From VAZQ01 sp963739385 (lineage in GTDB: Bacteria > Pseudomonadota > Alphaproteobacteria > Rhizobiales > Xanthobacteraceae), in assembly GCA_963739385.1 (NCBI GenBank), contig CAVUAI010000056.1:62001-126000 (forward strand): a stretch of DNA of 64,000 nucleotides, written 5' to 3'. Below are positions 1 through 8,383 of this stretch, piece after piece (the stretch's first letter is position 1; each line of letters starts with the position of its first letter). The notes below the pieces were generated by a model, which searched no databases, was not told the origin of the DNA, and saw only the letters and a program-made list of their open reading frames with translations. The position numbers and the translations under genes are program-made.

Positions 1-198
1 CGCGTCACCGATGCGAGCGCGCTCGCGATCTACCGCCAGCGCTACGGCGAAGGCATCGTGCGCCGCCCGCTCGCCGAGGAGGAGGCGGACGCGCGTGCCT
101 TGTACCGGGTGCTCGCCGAGGTCGGCGGCGCGGAGCTCGTGGGTCCGAGCCGCGAACTCGCGGCCGGGACGTTCTACCGGCCGGCCGCGGGGGAGTGA
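1..198 (+). CDS. ABC transporter substrate-binding protein, C-terminal end (partial)
   Basis: Only the last 65 codons are inside the window; the gene enters from the left edge and stops at the TGA at 196-198. The tail reads like the C-terminus of NitT/TauT (SsuA-like) periplasmic binding proteins, ending in a helix with a GGAELVGP stretch and a GTFY motif. The stop overlaps the GTG start of the permease by four bases, and an ATPase follows, so the binding protein-permease-ATPase order supports the call. The substrate cannot be told from this fragment; nitrate, sulfonate, taurine and pyrimidine-precursor transporters all share this layout. Confidence 0.7.
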   Translation, partial: RVTDASALAIYRQRYGEGIVRRPLAEEEADARALYRVLAEVGGAELVGPSRELAAGTFYRPAAGE

Positions 199-941
199 GC
201 TTGGGCGCACGGCTCGTCTCGCTCGCTCTGCTGATCGCGGCCTGGTACGCCGGCTCGCGGCTGGCAGGTGCGCGCATGCTGCCAGATCCACAAACCGTGG
301 CGATGGCGATCATCGACGAAGCCCGTTCGGGCGAACTCGCCTTCAATCTCGGTGCAACGCTTGCCCGCGTGGCGGTGGCATTCATCATCGCCATGGCGCT
401 CGGCTCCGTCATCGGTCTCATCATGGGCCGCTCGCGGGTTGCCGACCGTCTCGGCGATCCCTGGCTGATCGTGCTGCTCAACCTGCCGGCCCTGGTGATC
501 ATCGTGCTCGCCTATGTGTGGGCGGGACTCACCGAAACCGCCGCGATTGCGGCCGTAGCGCTCAACAAGCTGCCGATCGCGACCGTGACCGTGCGCGAAG
601 GCGCTCGCTCGCTCGACCGCGCGCTCGACGACATGGCGCAGGTGTTCCGCATGGGGGCGTGGACCCGCATGCGCCATGTCATATTGCCGCAGCTCGCGCC
701 CTACCTTGCCGCCGCTGCGCGCTCCGGCCTTTCACTGGTGTGGAAGATCGTGCTCATCGTCGAGCTGCTCGGACGTCCCAACGGGGTCGGCTTCGAGATC
801 GGCGTGGCATTCCAGTTGTTCGACGTCACGCGCATCCTGGCCTATGCTCTCGCCTTCATCGCCGTCATGCTGGCGATCGAAACCTTCCTGGTGCAGCCGC
901 TTGAACGACATGTCGCCCGCTGGCGTCCGAAACCGGCTTGA
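195..941 (+). CDS. ABC transporter permease, NitT/TauT (SsuC-like) family
   Basis: A 248-residue inner-membrane permease of the BPD_transp_1 type. Hydrophobic segments are visible near residues 7-22, 54-80, 92-115, 175-200 and 212-236, with the cytoplasmic EAA loop that docks on the ATPase around residues 134-170 (an EGAR...LDDMAQVFRMGA stretch followed by VILPQLAPYL). The GTG start overlaps the stop of the upstream binding-protein gene, and its own end overlaps the ATPase start by about 30 bases, so the three genes are translationally coupled. Length is usual for SsuC/TauC. The substrate is not determined by sequence. Confidence 0.88.
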   Translation: MSLGARLVSLALLIAAWYAGSRLAGARMLPDPQTVAMAIIDEARSGELAFNLGATLARVAVAFIIAMALGSVIGLIMGRSRVADRLGDPWLIVLLNLPALVIIVLAYVWAGLTETAAIAAVALNKLPIATVTVREGARSLDRALDDMAQVFRMGAWTRMRHVILPQLAPYLAAAARSGLSLVWKIVLIVELLGRPNGVGFEIGVAFQLFDVTRILAYALAFIAVMLAIETFLVQPLERHVARWRPKPA

Positions 942-1644
942 CGTCAGCATCACCGAAAAATCCTTTCGCGCAGCATCGGGCGGAAAGCTCACGGTGTTGG
1001 GCGGGCTTGCGTTCAGCCTCAAGAACGGCGAGGTCGCCGCGCTGGTCGGGCCGTCGGGTTGCGGCAAGACCACGCTGCTGCGCATCGTCGCCGGGCTCGA
1101 CCGCGATTTCACGGGTAGTGTCGCGCTCCCCGCGCACGGCACGCTCGGCATGGTGTTCCAGGAACCGCGACTGCTGCCGTGGCGCACGGTCGAGCAGAAC
1201 GTGCGGCTGGCGGCGCCGCAGGCAGGCGACGCGACGCTCGACGTGCTGTTTGAGACGCTCGGCCTCACATCCCATCGCGATCACTTTCCCGGCGAGCTTT
1301 CGCTCGGGCTCGCCCGGCGCGTGGCGCTCGCGCGCGCCTTTGCGGTCGCGCCGGAACTGCTGCTGCTCGACGAGCCGTTCGTATCGCTCGACGACGCTTT
1401 GGCAGTGCGATTGCGCGAGGAGCTCGCCGAGCTGGTCAACCGGCGGCCGGTCACCACTTTGCTCGTGACTCACAACGTCGACGAGGCGATCGCGCTCGCT
1501 GACCGGCTGCTGCTGCTGTCCGTCAGCCCCGCGCGCGTCGTTGCCGAAGTGCAGGTGGCGCGCCCGCGCGCGAAGCACACCACCGGCGAGCTCGCTGCCA
1601 TGCGCGAGGAAATTGCGAAGCAGATCAATCAGGCCCGTCTCTAG
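910..1644 (+). CDS. ABC transporter ATP-binding protein, NitT/TauT family
   Basis: A 244-residue ATPase that powers the transporter encoded just upstream. Walker A is GPSGCGKTT at residues 47-55, the Q-loop glutamine is Q84, Walker B ends in LLLLDEP near 150-156, and the switch histidine lies in VTHNVDEA. The ABC signature reads LSLGLARR (about 130-137) instead of the usual LSGGQxQR, so the second glycine pair is partly degenerate. I chose the ATG at 910; a TTG at 901 in the same frame is an alternative. Either start overlaps the permease gene. The closest family is SsuB/TauB, with a short C-terminus and no regulatory domain. Confidence 0.88.
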   Translation: MSPAGVRNRLDVSITEKSFRAASGGKLTVLGGLAFSLKNGEVAALVGPSGCGKTTLLRIVAGLDRDFTGSVALPAHGTLGMVFQEPRLLPWRTVEQNVRLAAPQAGDATLDVLFETLGLTSHRDHFPGELSLGLARRVALARAFAVAPELLLLDEPFVSLDDALAVRLREELAELVNRRPVTTLLVTHNVDEAIALADRLLLLSVSPARVVAEVQVARPRAKHTTGELAAMREEIAKQINQARL

Positions 1645-1729
1645 TGCACATCTCCGGGCACTCGTCCCATTCCGGCAACACCATTGCGATCCGTAAACGG
1701 CCAGCCCGAATGAAAGCTGGCAAGCAAAC

Positions 1730-2551
1730 TCACGCCGGCTGCACGCTGCGGCGGAACATGCCGCGCTGGGGGTCGTAGCCGATGACCGCCAGCAGAAAAA
1801 ATACCACTGTCGAGCCGACGACGACGAGTGCCGCGACCGGCTCGAACATGCCGTAGAGCGCGTAGCGGATCAGCTCCACCGCGTAGGTGAAGGGATTCGC
1901 AAGTGAGACGAGGTAGAGCAGCTCGGAGCCGCCCTCGCGCAACTTCCACAACGGATAGAGCGCGGAGGAGAAGAAAAACATTGGAAACATCACGAAATTC
2001 ATCGCGCCGGCGAAATTTTCCACCTGCCGGATATAGACCGAGAGAAACAGCCAGAGCGCTCCCAGCATCAGCCCCGACACGATGAGCGCAGGCAGCACGT
2101 AGAGCCAACCGCTCCAGTCGAAAGTGACGTCGAACAGGATACAAACCGCGAGGAAGACGTAGCAGGTGATCACCGACAGCGCCGTTCCGGCAACGAGCTT
2201 GCAGGCCAGCAACACCCAGCGCGGCAGCGGTGCGGTCAACAGCAGCCGCATCACCCCCATCTCGCGGTCGTAGACCATGGAGAGCGATGACTGCATGCCG
2301 TGGAACAGAAGAATGATCCCGAGCAGGCCAGGCACAATGTAGACCTGATACGTGATGTAGGTCTTGTATGGCGGAATGATCGAGACGCCGAACACGTTGT
2401 AGAAGCCGGCGGCGAACACCGCGAGCCACATCAGCGGGCGCACCAGCGCCGACAGCAGCCGTCCGCGCTGTTGCACGAACTTGATGAGTTCACGCGTAGT
2501 GACGGCGCGAAGCGCCTGGGCGGCGTGCATGAGCTGCATGGCGGTTTCCAT
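1730..2551 (-). CDS. ABC-2 type permease of the PQQ-alcohol/lanthanide (Lut/Ped) transporter type
   Basis: A 273-residue integral membrane protein of the ABC-2 superfamily. It has six hydrophobic segments and the conserved cytoplasmic stretch YDREMGVMRLLLTAPLPRW, typical of export-type permeases. It is the third gene of a minus-strand run (YVTN protein, binding protein, permease), and the matching ATPase is divergent at 4980. This set is the one seen beside PQQ-dependent alcohol dehydrogenases in pseudomonads (ped) and in the lanthanide uptake cluster (lut) of Methylorubrum. The likely partner is the ATPase at 4980-5744; role in lanthanide or cofactor transport is inferred from context. The ATG at 2539 is an alternative start with a better-placed GGGAG upstream. 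Confidence 0.82.
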   Translation of the reverse strand: METAMQLMHAAQALRAVTTRELIKFVQQRGRLLSALVRPLMWLAVFAAGFYNVFGVSIIPPYKTYITYQVYIVPGLLGIILLFHGMQSSLSMVYDREMGVMRLLLTAPLPRWVLLACKLVAGTALSVITCYVFLAVCILFDVTFDWSGWLYVLPALIVSGLMLGALWLFLSVYIRQVENFAGAMNFVMFPMFFFSSALYPLWKLREGGSELLYLVSLANPFTYAVELIRYALYGMFEPVAALVVVGSTVVFFLLAVIGYDPQRGMFRRSVQPA

Positions 2552-2637
2552 CTCCCGCGACGTTGCTTCCGCGAAGCCAATCTACGGTCGCGGCTTTTTT
2601 GGAACGAACAGGCCCGGCCTGCTCGAATTGATGTCCC

Positions 2638-3915
2638 TCACCGGTTCAAACGACAGGGCGATTCCGGTTCGTCATCGCCCAACGTGTCGAGCTCGTTGGT
2701 CTTGTGGAGAAAGCCTTCGACCGGCGCGCGCGCCACCACCGTGTAGGGCGCCGCGAGCAGCACGGCCTGGCGAAGCTGGTGGTCCCAGGGACGCACGCTT
2801 ACCGCCAGCCCCTTGTTGCCGTCGAAGCTGCCGTTGCCGAGGATAAAAGCGCGCTGCTTGGGGAAATCCGTCGATCGCGTGCGCAGAGTCCCCTGCACCA
2901 CCATCTTGACCGCGATCCAGGCCGCCCAGTCCGCGCCCTCCATGTGGCGGCCTCCGGTCAGCTTGTTGAAGCGCGAGTTCACCTGCGGCGCACCGTGGTG
3001 TTCCCAGGTCCAATGCCAGGCCACAGGTTCGAGATCGATGCTGCCGACTACCGGCCGCGCCCGCACCGTGTGGTAGGGCACCTGGCGGGCGAAATCGAAG
3101 GCATGGTCAGCCACGAACACCACGTCGTAGTCACGGTTGACGGCGCTCAGCAGCGCCGGATCGTTCTTCTCGCGTTCGCGCGGATCGGTGCCCGGCTTGA
3201 ATTGCTGGCGCGCGACAACTCGGGCGCCGAACTTCCTGACTGAATTCTCGAACCCCTTGGTCATGACCGCGTCAGGCGGCAGCGGGCCCTCGAGAACGAG
3301 GAAGTTGCTCCACTTGCGCGATACCAGATATTGCACGAGAGCATCCATGCTCATGGCCAGGCTTGGCAACGTATGCACGAACTCGGCGGCACAGAGATTG
3401 CGACGCAAGGTGTCGTCTGCTGCGGTAGCGTTGAAGATCAGAATATCGCGACCGCGAACAGTGTCGGCCAACGGCTTGAACGCCTCGGCCGGGGCGTCGA
3501 CGATGAAGAAGTGAATCCCGCCGGCATCGCGTGCCTGCGTCACCGCACCTGCAACCTCGGCCGGCGACTTCACAGTGATACGTTCGAGTGCGAAATCGAT
3601 CTTCAGGATGCGGACGAGCGCCTGCGCATCCTCGATGCCGATCTGCGCCCCGGCAAAGGGACGCTCGCGGCTCTTGAGCACCAGGCGTCCGTAGCCGGTG
3701 ATCGGCTCGTAGCGGCTGTCACCCACGACCTCCACGTAACCGATGGTCACGCGCTCCTGGGGCGCCGCCGGTGGTGGCGGCGGCGCGGCCTGGGCCCATG
3801 CGGACAGTGCGAAGGCTGCAGCGGCTGCGGCACCTAACGCACCGCGGACAACGGCATGCGCCGCTTCACTCATCGACAGCCCAGGGAGCCGCCATCGATG
3901 CGCCAGTTCAGTCAT
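2638..3915 (-). CDS. Periplasmic substrate-binding protein of the PQQ-alcohol/lanthanide ABC system
   Basis: A 425-residue exported protein. The first 45 residues hold a hydrophobic alanine-rich signal segment, then a proline run, then an amino-acid-binding-protein-like fold (VTIGYVEVVGDSRYEP onwards). It resembles the ABC binding proteins that accompany PQQ-dependent alcohol dehydrogenases, equivalent in position to LutA of the Methylorubrum lut cluster. The start ATG overlaps the stop of the YVTN gene (ATGACTGA arrangement), implying coupled translation; a second Met at residue 15 is an alternative start. Neighbours on both sides belong to the same transporter. The ligand is not shown by sequence; a lanthanide or lanthanide complex is an inference from the island. 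Confidence 0.8.
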   Translation of the reverse strand: MTELAHRWRLPGLSMSEAAHAVVRGALGAAAAAAFALSAWAQAAPPPPPAAPQERVTIGYVEVVGDSRYEPITGYGRLVLKSRERPFAGAQIGIEDAQALVRILKIDFALERITVKSPAEVAGAVTQARDAGGIHFFIVDAPAEAFKPLADTVRGRDILIFNATAADDTLRRNLCAAEFVHTLPSLAMSMDALVQYLVSRKWSNFLVLEGPLPPDAVMTKGFENSVRKFGARVVARQQFKPGTDPREREKNDPALLSAVNRDYDVVFVADHAFDFARQVPYHTVRARPVVGSIDLEPVAWHWTWEHHGAPQVNSRFNKLTGGRHMEGADWAAWIAVKMVVQGTLRTRSTDFPKQRAFILGNGSFDGNKGLAVSVRPWDHQLRQAVLLAAPYTVVARAPVEGFLHKTNELDTLGDDEPESPCRLNR

Positions 3916-4912
3916 CGATTACCACGCCCCACGGAATGCGGCCGACCGGGATGGAGACGAGCGCCTTGCGGCTCTTGGTATCGATCACGGTGACATCGTC
4001 GCCGAAGCCGTTCGCGACGAAGAGCCTGCTCTCGTCACGCGACAGCGCGATGCCCCAGGAGCGCTTGCCCACCAGGATGTAACCCTGGATCTTGCGAGTC
4101 GGCACGTCGACGACCGCCACATGGGCAGCGTGGCCGAGCGTCACGTAGGCGGTCCTGCCGTCCTTGGTGATGACCAGCCCGACCGGCGTGACATCGGTCT
4201 TGCGCATACCCGGCGGCAAGAACTCGATCTTGCCGGCGACCGCGAACCTCGCCCGGTCTATGATGTAGACCTCGCCGGACAATTCGGCGGTCACCCACAA
4301 TTCCTTGCCGTCGGGTGTGGCCGCGAAGCGGCGCGGTCGTGTTCCCACCACGACGTCCTGCGTCACGTGGCCGCCCTCCGCGTCGACGAGATGGACGAGA
4401 TCGCCCACCTCCGAGGTCACATAGAGGAGCTTGCCGTCCTCGCTCAGGAGCACGCCTTCTGGCTCGGCGCCGGTCGGTACTTCGTGCACAATGATGTTCT
4501 GGTCGATGTCGATGATGGAAAGCGTCGAGCCTTCCTCGTTGGCGACGTAGATGCGCCGGCGCTTTTCATCGATGGCAAAGGTCTCCGGGCTCGGCCCGGT
4601 GGCGAGCTTTCCCACCACCTCGAGTCTTGCCACGTCGACGATGTCGATGACGTCGTCATCGCCGCATGCGACGTAGAGCTTGCTGTGATCGGCACTGAAA
4701 TGCATATCGCGTGGACGGCGCGAGACCTTGATATCCTTCACCACCTGGTAGCTCTTGGGATCGAGCACGATCAGGTTGTTGGTCTTCTCGTTGCTGACGA
4801 AGATCAGGCCGGTATCCTTGGCGTCAGCGCGCACGAGCGCAAGGGCCGGGACCAGCACCACCACTACCGCGGCCAACATCCGCAAAGCCAACATCTGCAT
4901 GGCGGAGACCAT
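3908..4912 (-). CDS. Exported YVTN-family beta-propeller protein of the PQQ/lanthanide ABC cluster
   Basis: A 334-residue secreted protein made of repeated beta-propeller blades; recurring units such as LIFVSNEKTNNLIVLD, IYVANEEGSTLSIID and LFVANGFGDDVTVID are spaced about 40 residues apart. The N-terminus has a hydrophobic signal segment (about residues 5-30). Proteins of this kind lie next to PQQ-dependent dehydrogenase ABC transporters and in the lut cluster (LutD position). I prefer the ATG at 4912; the frame stays open to a TTG at 4963, but that would nearly abut the divergent ATPase start at 4980. The roughly 67-bp gap between the two starts should hold the divergent promoters. The molecular role is not known. 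Confidence 0.8.
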   Translation of the reverse strand: MVSAMQMLALRMLAAVVVVLVPALALVRADAKDTGLIFVSNEKTNNLIVLDPKSYQVVKDIKVSRRPRDMHFSADHSKLYVACGDDDVIDIVDVARLEVVGKLATGPSPETFAIDEKRRRIYVANEEGSTLSIIDIDQNIIVHEVPTGAEPEGVLLSEDGKLLYVTSEVGDLVHLVDAEGGHVTQDVVVGTRPRRFAATPDGKELWVTAELSGEVYIIDRARFAVAGKIEFLPPGMRKTDVTPVGLVITKDGRTAYVTLGHAAHVAVVDVPTRKIQGYILVGKRSWGIALSRDESRLFVANGFGDDVTVIDTKSRKALVSIPVGRIPWGVVIDD

Positions 4913-4979
4913 TCGTTGCGTTGATGCCACCGTACGCCCTATTAAAGTCGACGGGCAAGACAACAGCCAGGGTCACGGC

Positions 4980-5744
4980 ATGGACGAACGATCCCGGGGG
5001 AGCAAGACCGTTCCGGCTTTGCTTCTGGACGACGTCGTCAAGAGCTATGGGTCCGTGCGCGCCGTCGACGGCGTGACTCTCAAAGCCCATGCCGGGGAAT
5101 TCATCGCACTGCTCGGACCCAATGGCGCGGGAAAGACCACGCTGTTCCAGCTTCTGTCCGGCTTGTTTGCGGCCGATTCCGGCCGCATCGAGGTGATGGG
5201 TTACGACATGTCGCGCGACGCGGTGCCGGCGCTGGCGCGGCTGGGCATCGTGTTTCAGCAGCCGACGCTCGACCTCGAGCTATCGGTCACCGGCAATCTG
5301 CTGTTTCATGCCGGCCTGCACGGCATCCCGCGCGCGGTGGCACAGACCCGCATCGCCAAGGAACTCGCGCGCCTCGGGCTCGCGGAACGTGCCCATGACA
5401 AGACCGCGCAGCTTTCGGGCGGCAATCGTCGGCGGGTCGAGCTCGCGCGCGCGCTCCTGCACGAGCCGCGCCTGTTGCTGATGGACGAGCCGACCGTCGG
5501 CCTCGATCCGCAGAGCCGCACCGATCTCCTCAAGCTCATTCTCGCCATGCGTACGGAACGCTCGGTCGCCGTGCTTTGGGCGACGCATCTGTGCGACGAG
5601 GTCGGCGATGCCGACCGTGTCATCGTGCTGCACCGGGGCAAGGTGCTGGCGGACGCCACGCCGGCGAAGCTGCTTGCGGTCGCCGGCGCCGGGACGATCG
5701 AGGAGGCGTTCCTGTCGATGACCGGCCGCGCCAGCATGGCGTAG
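4980..5744 (+). CDS. ABC transporter ATP-binding protein of the PQQ-alcohol/lanthanide system
   Basis: A 254-residue ATPase. Walker A is GPNGAGKTT at residues 46-54, the Q-loop lies in VFQQPTLD, the signature is LSGGN (145-149), Walker B is LLLMDEP (165-171), and the switch histidine is in ATHLCDE. It belongs to the DrrA/CcmA-like export group and should energise the ABC-2 permease at 1730-2551. It is transcribed away from the other three transporter genes, with a shared intergenic region of about 67 bp. The ATG at 4980 was chosen because the upstream in-frame codons are antisense to the YVTN signal peptide. Equivalent by context to LutE of methylotrophs. Confidence 0.85.
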   Translation: MDERSRGSKTVPALLLDDVVKSYGSVRAVDGVTLKAHAGEFIALLGPNGAGKTTLFQLLSGLFAADSGRIEVMGYDMSRDAVPALARLGIVFQQPTLDLELSVTGNLLFHAGLHGIPRAVAQTRIAKELARLGLAERAHDKTAQLSGGNRRRVELARALLHEPRLLLMDEPTVGLDPQSRTDLLKLILAMRTERSVAVLWATHLCDEVGDADRVIVLHRGKVLADATPAKLLAVAGAGTIEEAFLSMTGRASMA

Positions 5745-5805
5745 GCTCGGCAAAGCCCGCACCAGCGCGATCCTCGTCGTGCCTGGGCGGCTTCGCAGAG
5801 GCCCG

Positions 5806-6390
5806 CTAAGGCTTCGGCGGCAGCGTGGGCGTAGGCATTGGGCTGAACTCCACCCGCTGCACCTGTTGCAGGAGCCGGAACTGGTCGAGGTCGACCGTCG
5901 TCAGGCCCGGGTCAGTACGCGATCCCGATCTCTGGTCTTCTAACTTCGCGTCCTCCTGGTTTTCGGTCCCGGTGAGGTCCTCCGCCAGGCCTTGCTGCGG
6001 CTTGCCGCTCATGATCTCCTCGCGCGCCTTGGCCGCCCGGTCGGCGAGCGGGCGCGAATAGGGCAAGCGATAGGAACGCGGCACGCCGTCGGGCACGTTG
6101 TTTTCGTCCACTTCCTCAATCCAGAGGTAGATCGCACCCGGATTCGAGTTCTTGAGGTCGGGCTCGACCAGCCGCACCCACAGCAACTGGAAGCGCGCAG
6201 GCAACTGCCCGGTGCGGGGCCAGCCCAGCAGGTCTTTGGTAGCGAAGAACACCTCGACGAAGAATACCGAGGTCACGACGATCGCGGCGGCCTTTACCCA
6301 CCAAGCAAGCCGCGACGAAAGCCCGAGCGTGAGCAGCAGCACGCCGAGCACGACATATGCGGCTGATATGGCCAGCACGGTCGAGGTCAT
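5806..6390 (-). CDS. Membrane-anchored protein of unknown function, third gene of the ExbB-like cassette
   Basis: A 194-residue protein that I do not recognise. Two hydrophobic segments near residues 5-28 and 30-57 anchor it, followed by a hydrophilic domain of about 135 residues with a LYLWIEEVDENN-like stretch, an RSYRLPYSRPLADRA segment, an acid-rich linker and a proline-rich end. It starts 19 bp after the stop of the preceding gene, so it is probably the last gene of a three-gene operon with the ExbB-like and beta-sandwich proteins. It ends tail to tail with the ABC ATPase gene. It could be an assembly or regulatory partner of the channel; that is an inference. Confidence 0.75.
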   Translation of the reverse strand: MTSTVLAISAAYVVLGVLLLTLGLSSRLAWWVKAAAIVVTSVFFVEVFFATKDLLGWPRTGQLPARFQLLWVRLVEPDLKNSNPGAIYLWIEEVDENNVPDGVPRSYRLPYSRPLADRAAKAREEIMSGKPQQGLAEDLTGTENQEDAKLEDQRSGSRTDPGLTTVDLDQFRLLQQVQRVEFSPMPTPTLPPKP

Positions 6391-6409
6391 AGGCCCCCTC
6401 CGCCGGGCG

Positions 6410-7036
6410 TCACTTCCCCGAGCGGCGAACGCTGCGGGTCAGCTGGATCAGCGACTTCTCGCGGTGGTTGACGTCGACCACGCTGCCGTTCTCGGCCAGT
6501 CGGAAACGCACCGCCGTCCGCTCGTGTCCGGTGTGGTCGAGCGTGATGGTGTCGTAGTGCACCACCTCGACGGCGGGATTGACCTTCTCGACTTTCACCG
6601 CGACCGGCACCGCCGCACCGGTCGTGGCGAGGTAGTGGTTGACGTTCACGGTGTATTCGCCCGGCACCAGTCCGCGAATGCTGACGGTTTCCTGCCGGAT
6701 CGGGCTCGAGAGCTTCCTGCCATTCACCACGATCGTATTGTTCAGCCCGCCGCGATCGTCGCGGTCGAGCACCATGAAACCGGCCTCGCGCACATGATAC
6801 CAGACGATGTTGCCGACGGGGTCCTCGGTATAGAGGTCGACGTCGTCGGGGTGGCTGTCCGGCCACGTCAGGGTGATGATGAACTCCGCCTTGGTGTCGA
6901 TCTTGCCCGACTTCGCCTCCGGGTTCATGACGAGAAGGGCGATGAAGAACAGGAATGCAACGACCTGCAATGCCTTGAACAGCATGACGCTGAAGGGGTC
7001 GAACTTCTCGCGCGGATAATTGCCGAAGCTATCCAT
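6410..7036 (-). CDS. Single-pass membrane protein with periplasmic beta-sandwich domain, ExbD-like topology
   Basis: A 208-residue protein with one N-terminal membrane segment (about residues 15-38) and a periplasmic domain rich in beta strands. The stretch DDVDLYTEDPVGNIVWYH and the later LVPGEYTVNVNHY resemble prealbumin-like or pre-peptidase beta-sandwich domains. The topology is that of ExbD, TolR or MotB, but the membrane aspartate of ExbD/TolR is not present inside the segment; D13 lies just before it and K21 within it. The start overlaps the end of the ExbB-like gene by eight bases, which implies the two products work together. The function is not known. Confidence 0.75.
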   Translation of the reverse strand: MDSFGNYPREKFDPFSVMLFKALQVVAFLFFIALLVMNPEAKSGKIDTKAEFIITLTWPDSHPDDVDLYTEDPVGNIVWYHVREAGFMVLDRDDRGGLNNTIVVNGRKLSSPIRQETVSIRGLVPGEYTVNVNHYLATTGAAVPVAVKVEKVNPAVEVVHYDTITLDHTGHERTAVRFRLAENGSVVDVNHREKSLIQLTRSVRRSGK

Positions 7037-7793
7037 CTTGTTCCCGCTCGAGCACGGAAACCACGAAAACCTCGGTGAGGTCGGTCGCGAGCCCGAACAG
7101 CTTCGCGGTGGCCTCGTCGAGCATGTAGTACTGCGTCTGCAGGAGAATGGAGCCGATCAGACCGGTCAGCGTCGTATACATCGCGACCGCCATTCCGTCG
7201 CTCATTAGCCCCATGGAGCTCTTGACGGAGGCACGATCGGCGGCGTCGAGCCCTGCGATCGGAGCAAGCATGAGGATGAAGCCGATGATGGTGCCGAGCA
7301 GTCCGAGCTTCATCAGCAAGTCGCTCGCGAACGAGCCGAGCTGATTGGGCCCGCGCAGCGCGTCGGCGAGGCCGCGCAGCAACAGGGTCTGATCGAGACG
7401 ATGGCGTCCTTGCAGGCGAGCCTTGAGAATGAGGTTGCGGATATGCGCGGTGATCTCGCCTGCCGGGAGCGCCGCGCCGTCGGCGGTCACCACCTTTTCG
7501 CCCTCCACTCGCAAATCCGGGGCGCCGCGGCTGACCATGGAAAATACGCGTTGTGCGCTGTCGGTTTCGCGCGAGATCACCGTCGTGCGCACGAAGCAGT
7601 GCGCCGTGGCGGCGACATAGAGCACGGTGATGATCGCGGAAATGTAGGTCTTGTCGCTTGCCAGCATCAGGTGAAACAGGCCGTAGTACCACGCAAGCAC
7701 AAAGCCGAACACCGACACCCCGGTAAACATCAGCCAGCGCAGGAGTGGCAGGTGATCGTTGGGGAAGTCGCGTTCCACGAGGTGCATGGTCAT
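7029..7793 (-). CDS. MotA/TolQ/ExbB-family proton channel protein
   Basis: A 254-residue inner-membrane protein. Hydrophobic segments lie near residues 20-44, 49-70, 161-184 and 197-225. The last two carry the family signatures: LGLLGTIIGFILML and a MSDGMAVAMYTTLTGLIGS stretch, including the threonines that line the ion path in ExbB and TolQ. A cytoplasmic domain of about 90 residues separates the two pairs of helices. It is the first gene of a three-gene operon; the second gene product has ExbD/MotB-like topology but an unrelated periplasmic fold. The family couples proton flow to work across the envelope. A link to the TonB-dependent receptor of this island is possible but unproven. Confidence 0.82.
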   Translation of the reverse strand: MTMHLVERDFPNDHLPLLRWLMFTGVSVFGFVLAWYYGLFHLMLASDKTYISAIITVLYVAATAHCFVRTTVISRETDSAQRVFSMVSRGAPDLRVEGEKVVTADGAALPAGEITAHIRNLILKARLQGRHRLDQTLLLRGLADALRGPNQLGSFASDLLMKLGLLGTIIGFILMLAPIAGLDAADRASVKSSMGLMSDGMAVAMYTTLTGLIGSILLQTQYYMLDEATAKLFGLATDLTEVFVVSVLEREQDG

Positions 7794-8026
7794 CGCGGTA
7801 CTCGCCGGTCTGCGAGGTTCGAGCGGCGTCGATTAGTGACGCGGGCGCAGTACGTGTCAAGCATCGTCCCGCAGCCGAGCGAGGCTGCAATCATGTGCAA
7901 GCGCCCCGGCTGGCCGGTTCATTGCGTCCTCGCCGAGGCTATGCCCTTATGGCAGCATCCGCTGGCATGGTAGGATTACGCTTCCGCTGCACGAATGCTT
8001 CAACCTTCGGCAGGCCAAGACCCGCC

Positions 8027-8383
8027 ATGAGACGTCCCGTGCAAAAACTCACCCTCCTGCTTCTCGCGCTCGCCACGACGGCGTCGGCGGCGCTGGCCGA
8101 AGGGAGGCCGACACGTTTCTGGAACCTGACCCGGCACACCATTTCCGAGTTCTATCTGGCGCCCGCCGGCACCACCGAGTTCGGGCCCAATCAATGTAAA
8201 AACGACAAGGACGGCACCGTCGATCCCGACGAGCGGCTGCCGATCATCGGGGTGGCGCCCGGCATCTATGACGCCAGGCTCAAGGACGTCAGCGGACGCT
8301 CTTGCCTGGCACGCAATCTCAAGCTGGAAGCGGGCCAGATCTTCTCGATCGAGGAAAAAGAGCTGACCTCCTGTACACGCTGA
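8027..8383 (+). CDS. Small secreted protein of unknown function
   Basis: A 118-residue protein with a clear signal peptide (MRRPVQKLTLLLLALATTAS, cleavage near ALAEG). The mature part, starting FWNLTRHTISEFYLAPAG, is about 95 residues and contains three cysteines (in NQCKNDKDG, RSCLAR and the C-terminal TSCTR), a short acidic DPDE stretch and no enzyme motif that I know. It is divergent from the ExbB-like operon and lies upstream of the first PQQ dehydrogenase on the same strand, 305 bp away. The ATG at 8027 was chosen because it gives a proper signal peptide; the open frame extends further upstream without meaning. Function unknown; periplasmic by inference. Confidence 0.75.
   Translation: MRRPVQKLTLLLLALATTASAALAEGRPTRFWNLTRHTISEFYLAPAGTTEFGPNQCKNDKDGTVDPDERLPIIGVAPGIYDARLKDVSGRSCLARNLKLEAGQIFSIEEKELTSCTR

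Noticed and set aside
5806..7793. Zorya-type anti-phage system, because of the MotA-like protein
   Set aside because: There is no OmpA/MotB-type peptidoglycan-binding partner and no helicase or nuclease gene nearby; the partner has a beta-sandwich domain instead.
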